From positions 3,968,001 to 4,032,000 of the forward strand of contig NZ_CP028136.1 in NCBI RefSeq assembly GCF_003024155.1: a DNA stretch of 64,000 nucleotides. The letters run 5' to 3'. Shown piece after piece: positions 17,430 through 26,714 of the stretch. Source of the stretch: Christiangramia fulva (GTDB lineage Bacteria > Bacteroidota > Bacteroidia > Flavobacteriales > Flavobacteriaceae). Positions within the stretch are counted from its first letter, which is position 1. Each line of letters begins with the position of its first letter. The notes beneath the pieces are model-generated. The model saw nothing but the letters and a program-made list of their open reading frames with translations, did no database searches and was not told where the DNA came from. The position numbers were made by a program, and so were the translations under genes.

Positions 17430-17471
17430 ATCAATTGGCAATTAGCAATTATCAATTAACAGTTAAAAATT
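17430..17471. repeat. Six degenerate heptamer repeats (NNCAATT)
   Basis: Directly after the panB stop the sequence reads ATCAATT, GGCAATT, AGCAATT, ATCAATT, AACAGTT, AAAAATT: six seven-base units with consensus NNCAATT. The tract is non-coding. Confidence 0.7.
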
Positions 17472-17499
17472 TGGACAGGTCTGAAAATATTTTCCGGTT

Positions 17500-18201
17500 T
17501 TGAGTTCAGAAACCGGGCATTCTAATAAAGATAATCTTCAGGTTCTTTATGAAGATAACCATATTATCGTCGTGAATAAACGTCCCGGCGACATCGTTCA
17601 GGGTGACAAAACCGGTGATAAGCCGCTTAGCGAAGTTGTAAAATCTTTTCTGAAAGAAAAATATAACAAACCCGGGAATGTCTATTTAGGAGTGGTTCAC
17701 CGCCTGGACCGCCCAACCAGCGGGATCGTCTTATTTTCTAAAACCTCCAAAGCCCTTCCTCGGTTGAACAAACTCTTTCAGAATAAAGATGCCGAAAAGA
17801 CCTATTGGGCGATTGTCAAAAATGCGCCACCAAAACAACAGGATGAACTTGTCCATTTTCTAAAACGCAACCCAAAACAGAACAAATCTTACGCCCATAT
17901 CAACGAAGTTCCTGGAAGTAAAAAAGCGAGTCTTGATTATAAAATTCTGAAGGAACTTGACAATTATTACCTTTTGGAAGTCAATCTTCACACCGGCCGG
18001 CATCATCAAATTCGCAGTCAGCTTTCGGCGATCGGCTGCCCCATAAAAGGCGATTTAAAATACGGTTTTGACCGGAGTAACAAAGACGCCAGCATCCATC
18101 TTCACGAGCGTGAGCTCAGATTTATTCATCCGGTGAAAAAAAATCAAATTCACATAATTGCTCCGCCGCCCGATGATCCTTTATGGAATGCCTGTTTCTA
18201 A
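17500..18201 (+). CDS. RluA-family RNA pseudouridine synthase
   Basis: The 233 residues start at a TTG at 17500; an in-frame TGA at 17482 excludes longer forms, and no ATG precedes the conserved VLYEDNHIIVVNKRPGD segment. The catalytic motif HRLDRPTSGIVLFSK contains the nucleophilic Asp, and the C-terminal LEVNLHTGRHHQIRSQLSAI and GDLKYG are family landmarks. There is no N-terminal S4 domain, unlike RluC/RluD. It isomerises uridine in rRNA or tRNA; the target cannot be told from sequence alone. It overlaps the convergent DMT gene by four bases. Confidence 0.92.
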   Translation: MSSETGHSNKDNLQVLYEDNHIIVVNKRPGDIVQGDKTGDKPLSEVVKSFLKEKYNKPGNVYLGVVHRLDRPTSGIVLFSKTSKALPRLNKLFQNKDAEKTYWAIVKNAPPKQQDELVHFLKRNPKQNKSYAHINEVPGSKKASLDYKILKELDNYYLLEVNLHTGRHHQIRSQLSAIGCPIKGDLKYGFDRSNKDASIHLHERELRFIHPVKKNQIHIIAPPPDDPLWNACF

Positions 18202-19067
18202 GCTTTTTTATAAGAAACCAGATTTTCTATAACTACCGCGCTGATGATCAGAATTCCTCCTAAAATGGTCATTAGTTGTGGAACTTCATCCAGGAAAATA
18301 ATCGCCAGTAAAATTCCGTAGACCGGCTGAATACTGCTCATAATACTTGCCGCGGTTACGGTAAAATTTCTGAAACTGTTCAGGAAAAGTGTATGGCCGA
18401 TACAGGTGGTGAGAATCGCCAAAATTAAAAGCGGTTTCCACTGGGTTATTACCGGTGTGAATTCTGAAAAAAACAGAACCGGGGATAGACAAATACAAAT
18501 GGTAACAATCTGGTAAAACATCAAAGTAGTACCGTTATATTTTGAAATCTGATTCTTCATCAGGATATTCCGGAGCGCATAGAAAACAGAAGAAATCACT
18601 CCTAAAATCACAGCGATAAAATAATCGTTTTCGAAGTCCAGATCTGGGCTCAGCAAATAGATTCCTGCCAGCACCAGTACTCCCAGTGCGAGATGGATTT
18701 TATTAAAAGATGTTTTAAGGAGAATTGGTTCCAGGAAAGCGGTAATCACAGGATAAGTAAAAAGAGAAAGCAAACCAATCGCCACATTTGAAAGCTGCAA
18801 TGAGTAAAAGTAGGTGATCCAGTGAGCTCCGAACAGGAATCCGCCTAAAATTATCTTCAAAAGATCTCTTTTGCTTTCTATTTTTAAACTGATCTTTCGC
18901 CACCTGATAAGAATGTAAAAAACCACCGCGGCAATAAGCGTTCGGTAAAAAATAATTACCACCGGATCCAGCGTAATATAACGCCCTAATACCCCGGAAG
19001 TACTTATAAACAGTACGGCCAGGTTTAAAAAAAGAATGTTGGTAAAATATTGCTTATCTCTTGCCAA
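18198..19067 (-). CDS. EamA/DMT-superfamily transporter (10 helices)
   Basis: The 289 residues form two repeats of about five hydrophobic helices each: the first begins NILFLNLAVLFISTSGVLGR, the second YFIAVILGVISSVFYALRNI. EamA-type proteins of this layout export amino acids or other metabolites across the inner membrane. The start is a TTG at 19067, because the upstream frame is closed by a TAA and no ATG lies before the first helix. It is nine bases downstream of the 514-residue helical protein gene, so the two may be read together. The substrate is unknown. Confidence 0.85.
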   Translation of the reverse strand: MARDKQYFTNILFLNLAVLFISTSGVLGRYITLDPVVIIFYRTLIAAVVFYILIRWRKISLKIESKRDLLKIILGGFLFGAHWITYFYSLQLSNVAIGLLSLFTYPVITAFLEPILLKTSFNKIHLALGVLVLAGIYLLSPDLDFENDYFIAVILGVISSVFYALRNILMKNQISKYNGTTLMFYQIVTICICLSPVLFFSEFTPVITQWKPLLILAILTTCIGHTLFLNSFRNFTVTAASIMSSIQPVYGILLAIIFLDEVPQLMTILGGILIISAVVIENLVSYKKA

Positions 19068-19076
19068 AAACTTGAA

Positions 19077-20621
19077 TTATCGGGATATTTCCTGGTTCTT
19101 TTCTTTGATGATCTCTTTTACCGGGCGGTTTTGGATCTTGCTCTCCAGCCAGGAAATAATATCCAGGTACAAATAGGCCCTTTTTTCATAAGGATGATTT
19201 TCGAATTCCTTGAGTTTGGAATGCAGTTTTCTGAATTCATCTTTGATATCCAGGGGAGAAACATCGGGTAAATTCCGTAAAAATTTTATCATTTCCTTTT
19301 GAACCTCATGAAGGTCATTCATTTTGATCAGGAACTTATAGGTAGATTTCACCAGGCTATCCAGATGATAATCCAGACCACCTTCGTAATGCGCGACAAG
19401 ATTAAGAATGCGTGCAAAACACATCAGATCTTCACGCATTTCCAGAGATTTATTATTGATGATCTTTTTCAGAAAAACGATACATTTTTTGTTATCTCCA
19501 TCACCAAAATACAAACAGGCGATCTTATAATAAAAGATCATAATGTGGTGTTCGTCCAGGCGATCCTGAAATTTGGCTATTTTCTGAACGATTTTTTCAA
19601 CAAGCTCATCGGCATTTCCAAAATGGCCTTTCATGAACCTAAGATTTAGCTTGTTGGAGTAAACATATAAAAAGGAAAGCGCCGCAATATTGTCGTCATG
19701 CGGGATCTTGGGATCTCGTAAAGCTTCTTCAAGGTGCCTGAGGGTTTTTTCAAACAGCGCGGTATGGTTCAAATAAAAAAGCGATTCGAGCAAATAGTGA
19801 TTTCCTTTTAAATAAGAAACGGGGTGAATAGGAATAAGGTGTTCGTATTCTCTAAAAAGATCATTCCACTTCATCGAATATCGATAACAGCCTAGAAAAT
19901 CCTGGATGAGGAAACTGTACCACAAATGGGCCTTAAAAAGCCATAAGCGTTCCCTGAAACCCAATTCGTTAAAAGTATATTCCGGTAATTGTTTATGAAA
20001 ATAATCTTTTATTTCCTGCGCCTCGGCAGCAGTACGGCAATAACCCAGCTTTAAAAAGATCGAATACAATTCCAGGGAAAGATTCGATAATTTTCCCGAA
20101 ATCATATTAAGTCTACCGAGTTCTTCGGTTTGCCTGATAAGGGTCTCGGCCCGGTTTTTTATACTTCGGGTGATATATTGAGATTCAATGATCTTTTCCA
20201 ATTCAAGGATCTCATAAGCGACATTCTTTTCTTCGTAAGTAAGTGCCAGGGATTTCACCTTATCGAGCAATTTCAGGCTCTGCTTATAAAGTCCCTTGTG
20301 ATAAAGGATCCACGCGAAATCTAATTGTTCCCTTATCTGAATTGGAATATCCTGGTGCGCCGGATTTAACCGAAGTGAAATCAGTAATTGTTTGTACAAA
20401 TGGGATTTTACATTAGACAATTGCTGTTTACTGATCTTCGTATTCTTTAAAATCTCCTTTTCATCATACTTTTTCTGACGTGAGATCACCTTGTAAAGAT
20501 TGAGGAATTTACTATCGGCATTAACCCCTATTCGCCCGACATATAATGAGAATTGTCTCTTTTCTGAAGCCGATAAGGACTTAATAAGAGAAAAAAGATT
20601 TTCAGTAAGATCATTGGTCAT
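19077..20621 (-). CDS. Large all-helical (TPR-like) protein of unknown function
   Basis: The 514 residues have no signal peptide or membrane segment. The N-terminus (LIKSLSASEKRQFSLYVGRI, then KVISRQKKYDEKEILKN and KQQLSNVKSHLYKQLLISLR) reads like a small helical or DNA-binding-like unit. The rest is a chain of amphipathic helices with repeated Leu/Tyr/Phe spacing reminiscent of tetratricopeptide solenoids (LDFAWILYHKGLYKQSLKLL). I think similar proteins occur across Bacteroidota, but I know no assigned role. It is divergent from leuA with 147 bp between the starts. Confidence 0.75.
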   Translation of the reverse strand: MTNDLTENLFSLIKSLSASEKRQFSLYVGRIGVNADSKFLNLYKVISRQKKYDEKEILKNTKISKQQLSNVKSHLYKQLLISLRLNPAHQDIPIQIREQLDFAWILYHKGLYKQSLKLLDKVKSLALTYEEKNVAYEILELEKIIESQYITRSIKNRAETLIRQTEELGRLNMISGKLSNLSLELYSIFLKLGYCRTAAEAQEIKDYFHKQLPEYTFNELGFRERLWLFKAHLWYSFLIQDFLGCYRYSMKWNDLFREYEHLIPIHPVSYLKGNHYLLESLFYLNHTALFEKTLRHLEEALRDPKIPHDDNIAALSFLYVYSNKLNLRFMKGHFGNADELVEKIVQKIAKFQDRLDEHHIMIFYYKIACLYFGDGDNKKCIVFLKKIINNKSLEMREDLMCFARILNLVAHYEGGLDYHLDSLVKSTYKFLIKMNDLHEVQKEMIKFLRNLPDVSPLDIKDEFRKLHSKLKEFENHPYEKRAYLYLDIISWLESKIQNRPVKEIIKEKNQEISR

Positions 20622-20768
20622 TGTAACAAAAATATTCGTAAAATCCTGTTATACAGTGTTTTATTCATGTAAAATTCAAAGTTAAGTGTCGTAATACCTT
20701 AAGATAAAGCAACCTGAACGCTCCTGCATTCAATACTTTAGATAAAGATAAAGTAAAAAAAACCGCTT

Positions 20769-21941
20769 ATGAACACAGAAAAGGTAGAAATTTTTGACAC
20801 TACATTGAGGGATGGCGAGCAGGTCCCGGGCTGCAAACTGAATACTCAGCAAAAATTAAAAATCGCTGCCAGGCTGGATGAATTAGGAGTTGATGTTATA
20901 GAAGCAGGTTTTCCGGTATCGAGTCCGGGAGATTTTCAATCGGTCACCGAAATTTCCAAACTGGTCAGAAATGCATCCGTATGCGGTCTCACCAGGGCGG
21001 TGAAAAACGATATCGAAGTGGCCGCCCAGGCTCTGAAATATGCAAAAAAACCTAGAATACATACGGGAATAGGAACTTCTGATTCCCACATCAAATATAA
21101 ATTCAAATCTTCGCGGGAAGAGATCATCCATCGCGCTGCCGAAGCTGTAAGTTATGCCAGAAGCTTTGTAGATGATGTTGAATTCTATGCGGAAGATGCC
21201 GGTAGAACCGACAATGAATTTCTTGCAAAGGTTTGTACCGAAGCCGTAAAAGCCGGTGCAACCGTTCTAAATATTCCCGATACCACCGGATATTGCCTTC
21301 CGGAAGAATACGGCAAAAAGATCAAATATTTAAAAGATCATGTTGAAGGAATTGAAAATGTTATTATTTCCTGCCATTGTCATAATGACCTGGGCTTGGC
21401 CACTGCCAATGCCATTGCCGGTGTTATGAACGGCGCCCGCCAGATCGAATGTACTATTAATGGTATTGGAGAACGCGCCGGAAATACTGCTTTAGAAGAA
21501 GTAGTGATGATCCTTCGCCAGCATCCAACACTATTCTTAAACACACAGATCAATCCAAAACTTCTTTTCGATACCAGTAAAATGGTTTCCCGTGAAATGG
21601 GAATGCTGGTTCAGCCTAATAAGGCCATTGTAGGAGCCAATGCATTTGCCCACAGCTCGGGCATTCACCAGGATGGCGTGATCAAAAATCGCGAGACCTA
21701 TGAAATAATGGACCCCTCAGATGTAGGTGTTACTGAATCGGCTATTGTTCTTACCGCAAGAAGCGGTAGGGCAGCTTTGGCATATAAAGCCAAGAAAATG
21801 GGTTACGACCTTACCAAACTGGAACTGGATGTTGTTTACAGCGAATTTTTGAATTTCGCCGATGAGAAAAAAGAAGTGGCTGATCACGACATTCACACAA
21901 TAATGGAAATTTACAGAAAGAACGCAAGGGCAATTGCCTAA
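20769..21941 (+). CDS. leuA: 2-Isopropylmalate synthase, short form without regulatory domain
   Basis: LeuA condenses 2-oxoisovalerate with acetyl-CoA. The TIM-barrel part is complete: [13 protein letters not shown] (residues 9-21), the metal-binding [34 protein letters not shown], and the subdomain motif [16 protein letters not shown]. The protein ends at 390 residues, where classic LeuA (about 510) would continue into the C-terminal leucine-binding allosteric domain. That domain is absent with no frameshift visible, since leuC starts at the very next base. Feedback inhibition by leucine would therefore have to act elsewhere. Homocitrate or citramalate synthase activity is less likely given leuCDB next to it. 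Confidence 0.95.
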   Translation: MNTEKVEIFDTTLRDGEQVPGCKLNTQQKLKIAARLDELGVDVIEAGFPVSSPGDFQSVTEISKLVRNASVCGLTRAVKNDIEVAAQALKYAKKPRIHTGIGTSDSHIKYKFKSSREEIIHRAAEAVSYARSFVDDVEFYAEDAGRTDNEFLAKVCTEAVKAGATVLNIPDTTGYCLPEEYGKKIKYLKDHVEGIENVIISCHCHNDLGLATANAIAGVMNGARQIECTINGIGERAGNTALEEVVMILRQHPTLFLNTQINPKLLFDTSKMVSREMGMLVQPNKAIVGANAFAHSSGIHQDGVIKNRETYEIMDPSDVGVTESAIVLTARSGRAALAYKAKKMGYDLTKLELDVVYSEFLNFADEKKEVADHDIHTIMEIYRKNARAIA

Positions 21942-23330
21942 ATGAATATGAAGAAAACTTTATTTGATAAAATATGGGACGCCCATGTGGTGGAAAGTAT
22001 CCCAAACGGACCGGACATCCTGTACATCGATAAGCATCTGATACATGAGGTCACGAGTCCGCAGGCATTTAATGAATTAAAAGAAAGAGAAATTCCTGTT
22101 TTCAGGCCGGATAAGATCGTTGCAACTGCCGATCATAACACACCCACTGAAAATCAGCATCTGCCGGTAAAAGATTTATTGTCTCGAAAACAGTTGAAGG
22201 AACTTTCTCAAAATTGTGAAGAAAACAATATTACTTTATATGGACTTGGCCATCCTTACAATGGGATCGTACATGTAATGGCTCCCGAACTTGGTATTAC
22301 CCAACCGGGAATGACCATTGTTTGCGGTGACAGCCATACTTCTACTCACGGAGCTTTTGGAACCATTGCCTTTGGGATTGGGACTAGCCAGGTTTCCCAG
22401 GTTTTCGCGAGCCAGTGCCTGCTCGTAGAAAAGCCGAAGAAGCTGAGAGTAAACGTAAATGGAAAACTGAAAAAAGGAGTCCTCCCGAAAGATGTGATCC
22501 TTTATATCATCAGCCAGATCGGCACCAATGCCGGTACCGGTTATTTCTGTGAATACGCCGGAAATGTTTTTGAAGAGATGTCTATGGAAGGCCGTATGAC
22601 GGTTTGTAATATGAGCATCGAAATGGGCGCCCGCGGCGGTTTGATCGCTCCTGATGAAACCACTTTTGAATATGTAAAAGGAAAGGAATTCGCTCCAAAA
22701 GGTGATGAATTTGACAAACAGGTTGCTTACTGGAAAACCTTGAAAACCGATGCAGATGCCGAATTTGATAAAGAATTCAACTTCGATGCGGAAGATATCG
22801 AACCGATGATCACCTACGGAACGAATCCGGGGATGGGAATAAAGATTACCGGTGCTATTCCACTGGAAGGAGGAAAAAGCGATGCAAAAGCATTGGCATA
22901 TATGGGTTTTAAACCGGGCGAAAGTTTACTGAATAAACCTATCAACTGGATATTTATTGGCAGTTGTACCAATTCCAGAATTGAAGATTTCCGCGAAGCG
23001 GCGAAATATATTAAAGGCCGACAAAAAGCTGAAAATGTAAACGCTTTGATCGTTCCTGGATCGAGACAGGTCGCCTCCCAGATAAAATCTGAAGGCCTTG
23101 ATAAGATCTTTGAAGACGCCGGTTTTAAATTAAGACAACCCGGCTGTTCGGCATGTTTGGCCATGAATGATGATAAGATTCCTGAAGGGGAATATTGTGT
23201 TTCTACCAGCAACCGTAATTTTGAAGGCCGTCAGGGACAGGGCTCAAGAACAATTCTTGCAAGCCCGCTTACAGCCGCTGCTACAGCAGTAGCAGGAAAA
23301 CTGGTAGATTTCACCCAAAATTTGAATTGA
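21942..23330 (+). CDS. leuC: 3-Isopropylmalate dehydratase large subunit
   Basis: LeuC isomerises 2- to 3-isopropylmalate with LeuD. The 462 residues fit the family (about 466). Substrate and cluster motifs are [23 protein letters not shown], the [4Fe-4S] cysteines in [11 protein letters not shown] and [11 protein letters not shown], and [11 protein letters not shown]. The start codon directly abuts the leuA stop; a second in-frame ATG two codons later is possible. Confidence 0.97.
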   Translation: MNMKKTLFDKIWDAHVVESIPNGPDILYIDKHLIHEVTSPQAFNELKEREIPVFRPDKIVATADHNTPTENQHLPVKDLLSRKQLKELSQNCEENNITLYGLGHPYNGIVHVMAPELGITQPGMTIVCGDSHTSTHGAFGTIAFGIGTSQVSQVFASQCLLVEKPKKLRVNVNGKLKKGVLPKDVILYIISQIGTNAGTGYFCEYAGNVFEEMSMEGRMTVCNMSIEMGARGGLIAPDETTFEYVKGKEFAPKGDEFDKQVAYWKTLKTDADAEFDKEFNFDAEDIEPMITYGTNPGMGIKITGAIPLEGGKSDAKALAYMGFKPGESLLNKPINWIFIGSCTNSRIEDFREAAKYIKGRQKAENVNALIVPGSRQVASQIKSEGLDKIFEDAGFKLRQPGCSACLAMNDDKIPEGEYCVSTSNRNFEGRQGQGSRTILASPLTAAATAVAGKLVDFTQNLN

Positions 23331-23334
23331 TCTA

Positions 23335-23952
23335 ATGGAAAAATTTATAACACTAAAAGATACCGTAGTACCTCTGGATTCAGAAAATGTGGATACCGAT
23401 CAGATCATTCCTGCCCGTTTTTTAAAAGCTACCGATAAAGCAGGTTTTGGAGATAATCTTTTCAGAGACTGGCGATATAATAAGGATGGTTCAGAAAATA
23501 AAGATTTCGTCCTGAACGATCCAACTTATTCCGGAAGCATCCTGGTAGCCGGAAACAATTTTGGTTGCGGCTCCAGCCGGGAACATGCCGCGTGGGCGAT
23601 CAAAGGTTTCGGATTTAAAGCTGTTATTTCAAGCTATTTCGCCGATATTTTCAAAGGAAACGCCCTGAATAACGGCGTCCTTCCGGTTCAGGTTAGTCCG
23701 GAATTCCTTCAGAAAATATTCGTTGCGGTAACTAAGGATCCATCGGAAAAAATTAAAATTGATCTCGAAAATCAGGAAGTCGAATTGACAGGAAGCGGTG
23801 AAAAGGAACATTTTGACATCGATCCTTACAAAAAGACCTGCCTGATGAATGGATACGATGACATTGATTTTCTGGTGAGCAAATTAGATGTGATCAGGAA
23901 ATTTGAAAAAAAACATTCCGGTAAAGACAAAAAACTGGAAAAAACATATTAA
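23335..23952 (+). CDS. leuD: 3-Isopropylmalate dehydratase small subunit
   Basis: The 205 residues form the swivelling domain partner of LeuC. Key segments are [16 protein letters not shown] (residues 18-33), [20 protein letters not shown] and [10 protein letters not shown]. The gene lies four bases after leuC and eleven before leuB, in one operon. The C-terminal tail is Lys-rich, as is common. Confidence 0.97.
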   Translation: MEKFITLKDTVVPLDSENVDTDQIIPARFLKATDKAGFGDNLFRDWRYNKDGSENKDFVLNDPTYSGSILVAGNNFGCGSSREHAAWAIKGFGFKAVISSYFADIFKGNALNNGVLPVQVSPEFLQKIFVAVTKDPSEKIKIDLENQEVELTGSGEKEHFDIDPYKKTCLMNGYDDIDFLVSKLDVIRKFEKKHSGKDKKLEKTY

Positions 23953-23963
23953 AAAATTCTAAG

Positions 23964-25079
23964 ATGAAATTGAATATAGCCGTACTTCCCGGCGACGGGA
24001 TCGGTCCCGAAATCACACAGCAGTCAGTCAAAGTGCTGAATGCCGTTGCAGATAGATTTGAGCATGAGTTCTATTTTGAAGAAGCCGTGGTAGGGGCGGC
24101 GGCAATCGATCTGTTGGGGAATCCGCTGCCCGATGCCACACTGGAACTCTGTAAGAAATCTGACGCTGTGCTTTTTGGGGCGATCGGCGATCCGAAATAC
24201 GATAATGATCCTGAAGCAAAAGTTCGGCCTGAACAGGGACTTCTGAAATTGAGAAAAGAACTCGGACTCTTTGCAAATATCCGGCCGGTCAAGGCTTATG
24301 ACAAATTAGTAGATCGTTCTCCTCTTAAGGCCGAGATTATAAAAGGTGCCGATATGGTGATCTTTCGGGAGCTTACCGGCGGAATTTATTTTGGAGAAAA
24401 AAGTACTTCGGAAGATGGAAGATCGGCTTCCGACCTTTGTACTTATTCCGTTGAAGAAATTGAAAGAATTGCACACCTCGCATTTAAAGCCGCTCAGCTG
24501 CGTTCAAAAAAAGTAACACTGGTGGATAAAGCGAATGTCCTGGAAACTTCCAGGCTGTGGAGAAAAACGGTTAAAGAAGTCGCTAAAGAGTACAAAGATG
24601 TGGAACTGGATTTTCTGTTCGTCGATAACGCCGCGATGCAGATGATTTTGAATCCGAAACAATTCGACGTGATCCTCACAGAAAATATGTTTGGTGATAT
24701 CATTTCAGATGAGGCCAGTGTGATTGGCGGAAGTATAGGTTTACTGGAATCGGCTTCAGTAGGATCTAAAGTGGCGCTTTTTGAGCCTATTCATGGTTCT
24801 TATCCACAAGCAGCCGGCAAGGGAATAGCAAATCCCGTAGCGTCCATCCTTTCCGCAGCCATGCTTCTGGAACATTTTGGACTCACAACCGAAGCGCTGG
24901 CAGTAAGAAAAGCGGTGGAAATGAGTATCGCGTTAAACGTGTGTACTCCCGATATTAATAAAGACAACCACTATTCAACCGCGAAAGTGGGTGATTTTCT
25001 GGAAAGTGTTATCAGCGACCCGGAAGATCATGATATTAATAATGATAATTTGAAACTTGGCCAAATGACCATTATTTAG
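23964..25079 (+). CDS. leuB: 3-Isopropylmalate dehydrogenase
   Basis: LeuB oxidises and decarboxylates 3-isopropylmalate with NAD and a divalent metal. The 371 residues show AVLPGDGIGPEITQQSVKVL at the start, FGAIGDPKYD, the substrate loop RELTGGIYFGEK, and NMFGDIISDEASVIGGSIG with the metal-binding Asp residues, then PIHGSYPQAAGKGIANPVA. It closes the leuACDB operon, which ends in a strong terminator. The ilvE-type transaminase needed to complete leucine is not in the window. Confidence 0.97.
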   Translation: MKLNIAVLPGDGIGPEITQQSVKVLNAVADRFEHEFYFEEAVVGAAAIDLLGNPLPDATLELCKKSDAVLFGAIGDPKYDNDPEAKVRPEQGLLKLRKELGLFANIRPVKAYDKLVDRSPLKAEIIKGADMVIFRELTGGIYFGEKSTSEDGRSASDLCTYSVEEIERIAHLAFKAAQLRSKKVTLVDKANVLETSRLWRKTVKEVAKEYKDVELDFLFVDNAAMQMILNPKQFDVILTENMFGDIISDEASVIGGSIGLLESASVGSKVALFEPIHGSYPQAAGKGIANPVASILSAAMLLEHFGLTTEALAVRKAVEMSIALNVCTPDINKDNHYSTAKVGDFLESVISDPEDHDINNDNLKLGQMTII

Positions 25080-25104
25080 ATCTTTTTTTGTTCATTATGA
25101 TGTT

Positions 25105-25143
25105 TTTGCCTCCCGGAAGCCCTGGTTTTCGGGAGGTTTTTAT
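25105..25143 (+). terminator. Intrinsic terminator of the leuACDB operon
   Basis: CCTCCCG (25109-25115) pairs with CGGGAGG (25130-25136), followed by TTTTTATTTT. It lies 30 bases after the leuB stop. Confidence 0.85.
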
Positions 25144-25160
25144 TTTAAAAAAACAGAGAC

Positions 25161-25226
25161 CTTGCAGGTTTTTAAAACCTGCAAGCTGCTTTCTAAAATG
25201 TCACCTTGAGCGGAGTCGAAAGGTGA
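25161..25226. repeat. Two palindromes between the leu and arg operons
   Basis: The first is a perfect inverted repeat with 12-base arms (25161-25172 and 25174-25185), built around CTTGCAGGTTTT. The second pairs TCACCTT (25201-25207) with AAGGTGA (25220-25226) around the phrase GAGCGGAGTCG. Both look like dispersed intergenic elements; the first could also stop transcription leaving argH. Confidence 0.55.
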
Positions 25227-25281
25227 GATCCTGAAATCGAAGATTCAATAATAAAAAAACAAGTACAGAGTGACTGTGAAA

Positions 25282-26556
25282 TTAAATACCTGCCTTCTTC
25301 CTGATTTGATCCAGCGCCAGATTATCCTTGCTTCCCAAATGAGAATGATCTTTTAAAGCGGTTGGTTTATAAGAATTATTCTGCACCTGCTCCCCTATTT
25401 CCTTGTAAGCGTCACGAAACGATTTTCCCTGCATCACCAGATCGTTAATGCTGTCAACTGTAAACAGGTATTTATATTTCTCATCGGAAAGGTCAATTTT
25501 CTTCACCCTGATCTGCTGAATGGAATGAATAAAAATATCCAGAATTTCCTTGATATTTTCCACGGAATAAATACTGTTCTCCTTGATGAGCTGATAGTCC
25601 CTGTGATAGCCGCTCGGAAGATTATTGGTGATGAGGATCATTTCGTTGGAAATCGCCTGAAGTTTATTGCATTTCCCACGAATAAGCTCAAAAACATCTG
25701 GATTCTTCTTATGAGGCATAATGCTGGAACCCGTAGTCAATTCATCAGGGAAACCGATAAAATCAAAATTCTGGCTCATATAAAGACAGATATCCATCGC
25801 AAAACGGGACAGCGTGTTGGAAACCGACGCGATATTGGAAGTTACCGTACGCTCACATTTCCCGCGACTCATCTGGGCGGCCACCACATTATATTTTAGA
25901 TCGGAAAAGCCCAATTCTTTGGTGGTGAATTCCCTGTCTATCGGAAAGGAAGACCCATAACCGGCCGCAGATCCCAGCGGATTCTGATCCACAACTTTTA
26001 AGCCGGCTTCAAGCAGGTAAAGATCATCGATTAGAATTTCGGCATAAGCCGAAAACCAGAGTCCGAAAGACGATGGCATCGCCACCTGCAAATGTGTATA
26101 CCCGGGCAATACTTTTTCCTTATGCTCATCAGCAAGCTTTAGTAACACGTCGATCAAATCTTTGGTTTTGGAAATGATCTGTTGAATATTTTCCTTGAAA
26201 TAAAGCTGCATGGCAACCAAAACCTGGTCATTTCTTGAACGTGCTGTGTGGATCTTTTTTCCGGTATCACCCAAAGCTTTGGTTAGCTCATATTCGATCT
26301 TGGAATGAACGTCTTCAAAGTCCTTTTCGATCTTAAAATTCCCCTCTTCCAGTTGTTTTCTCAGTTTTGCCAGTTCTGAAGAAGTATTTTTTACTTCTTC
26401 TTCCTCTAAAATTCCGACTTTCCCGAGCATCTTCGCATGCGCTTCCGAAGCGATCAAATCGTATTGAGCTAAATGCATATCCAGCTCACGATCATTGCCG
26501 ACCGTGAAATTTTCAATCTTCTTGTCTATCGAAATACCTTTATCCCAGAGTTTCAT
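25282..26556 (-). CDS. argH: Argininosuccinate lyase
   Basis: ArgH cleaves argininosuccinate to arginine and fumarate, the last step of the pathway. The 424 residues include HTARSRNDQVLVAMQLYFKE, the fumarase-superfamily signature GSSIMPHKKNPDVFELIRGK, and GYHRDYQLIKE. It is the last gene of the nine-gene arginine operon. A 158-base gap with hairpins separates it from the deacylase gene upstream. Confidence 0.97.
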   Translation of the reverse strand: MKLWDKGISIDKKIENFTVGNDRELDMHLAQYDLIASEAHAKMLGKVGILEEEEVKNTSSELAKLRKQLEEGNFKIEKDFEDVHSKIEYELTKALGDTGKKIHTARSRNDQVLVAMQLYFKENIQQIISKTKDLIDVLLKLADEHKEKVLPGYTHLQVAMPSSFGLWFSAYAEILIDDLYLLEAGLKVVDQNPLGSAAGYGSSFPIDREFTTKELGFSDLKYNVVAAQMSRGKCERTVTSNIASVSNTLSRFAMDICLYMSQNFDFIGFPDELTTGSSIMPHKKNPDVFELIRGKCNKLQAISNEMILITNNLPSGYHRDYQLIKENSIYSVENIKEILDIFIHSIQQIRVKKIDLSDEKYKYLFTVDSINDLVMQGKSFRDAYKEIGEQVQNNSYKPTALKDHSHLGSKDNLALDQIRKKAGI

Positions 26557-26582
26557 AATTTTTTTATTTTATTTCCTGTCAT

Positions 26583-26648
26583 CCTGAACTTGTTTCAGGA
26601 TCTTAATAGAAGCTGAACCAAGCCTGCCTGACGGTAGGCAGGTTCAGC
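26583..26648. repeat. Palindromic element in the argE-argH gap (copy 3)
   Basis: Two hairpins are present. TCCTGAA / TTCAGGA lies at 26582-26601. The second has outer arms GCTGAACC (26612-26619) and GGTTCAGC (26641-26648) around an inner CCTGCC / GGCAGG (26623-26642). The inner core matches the one at 29694 in the argD-argF' gap. Confidence 0.65.
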
Positions 26649-26714
26649 CTGAGGTATCTTTTTTTTTCAATGTCATTGAAGGAATTTTAAACTGAGGAAC
26701 ATGATTTTCTCACT

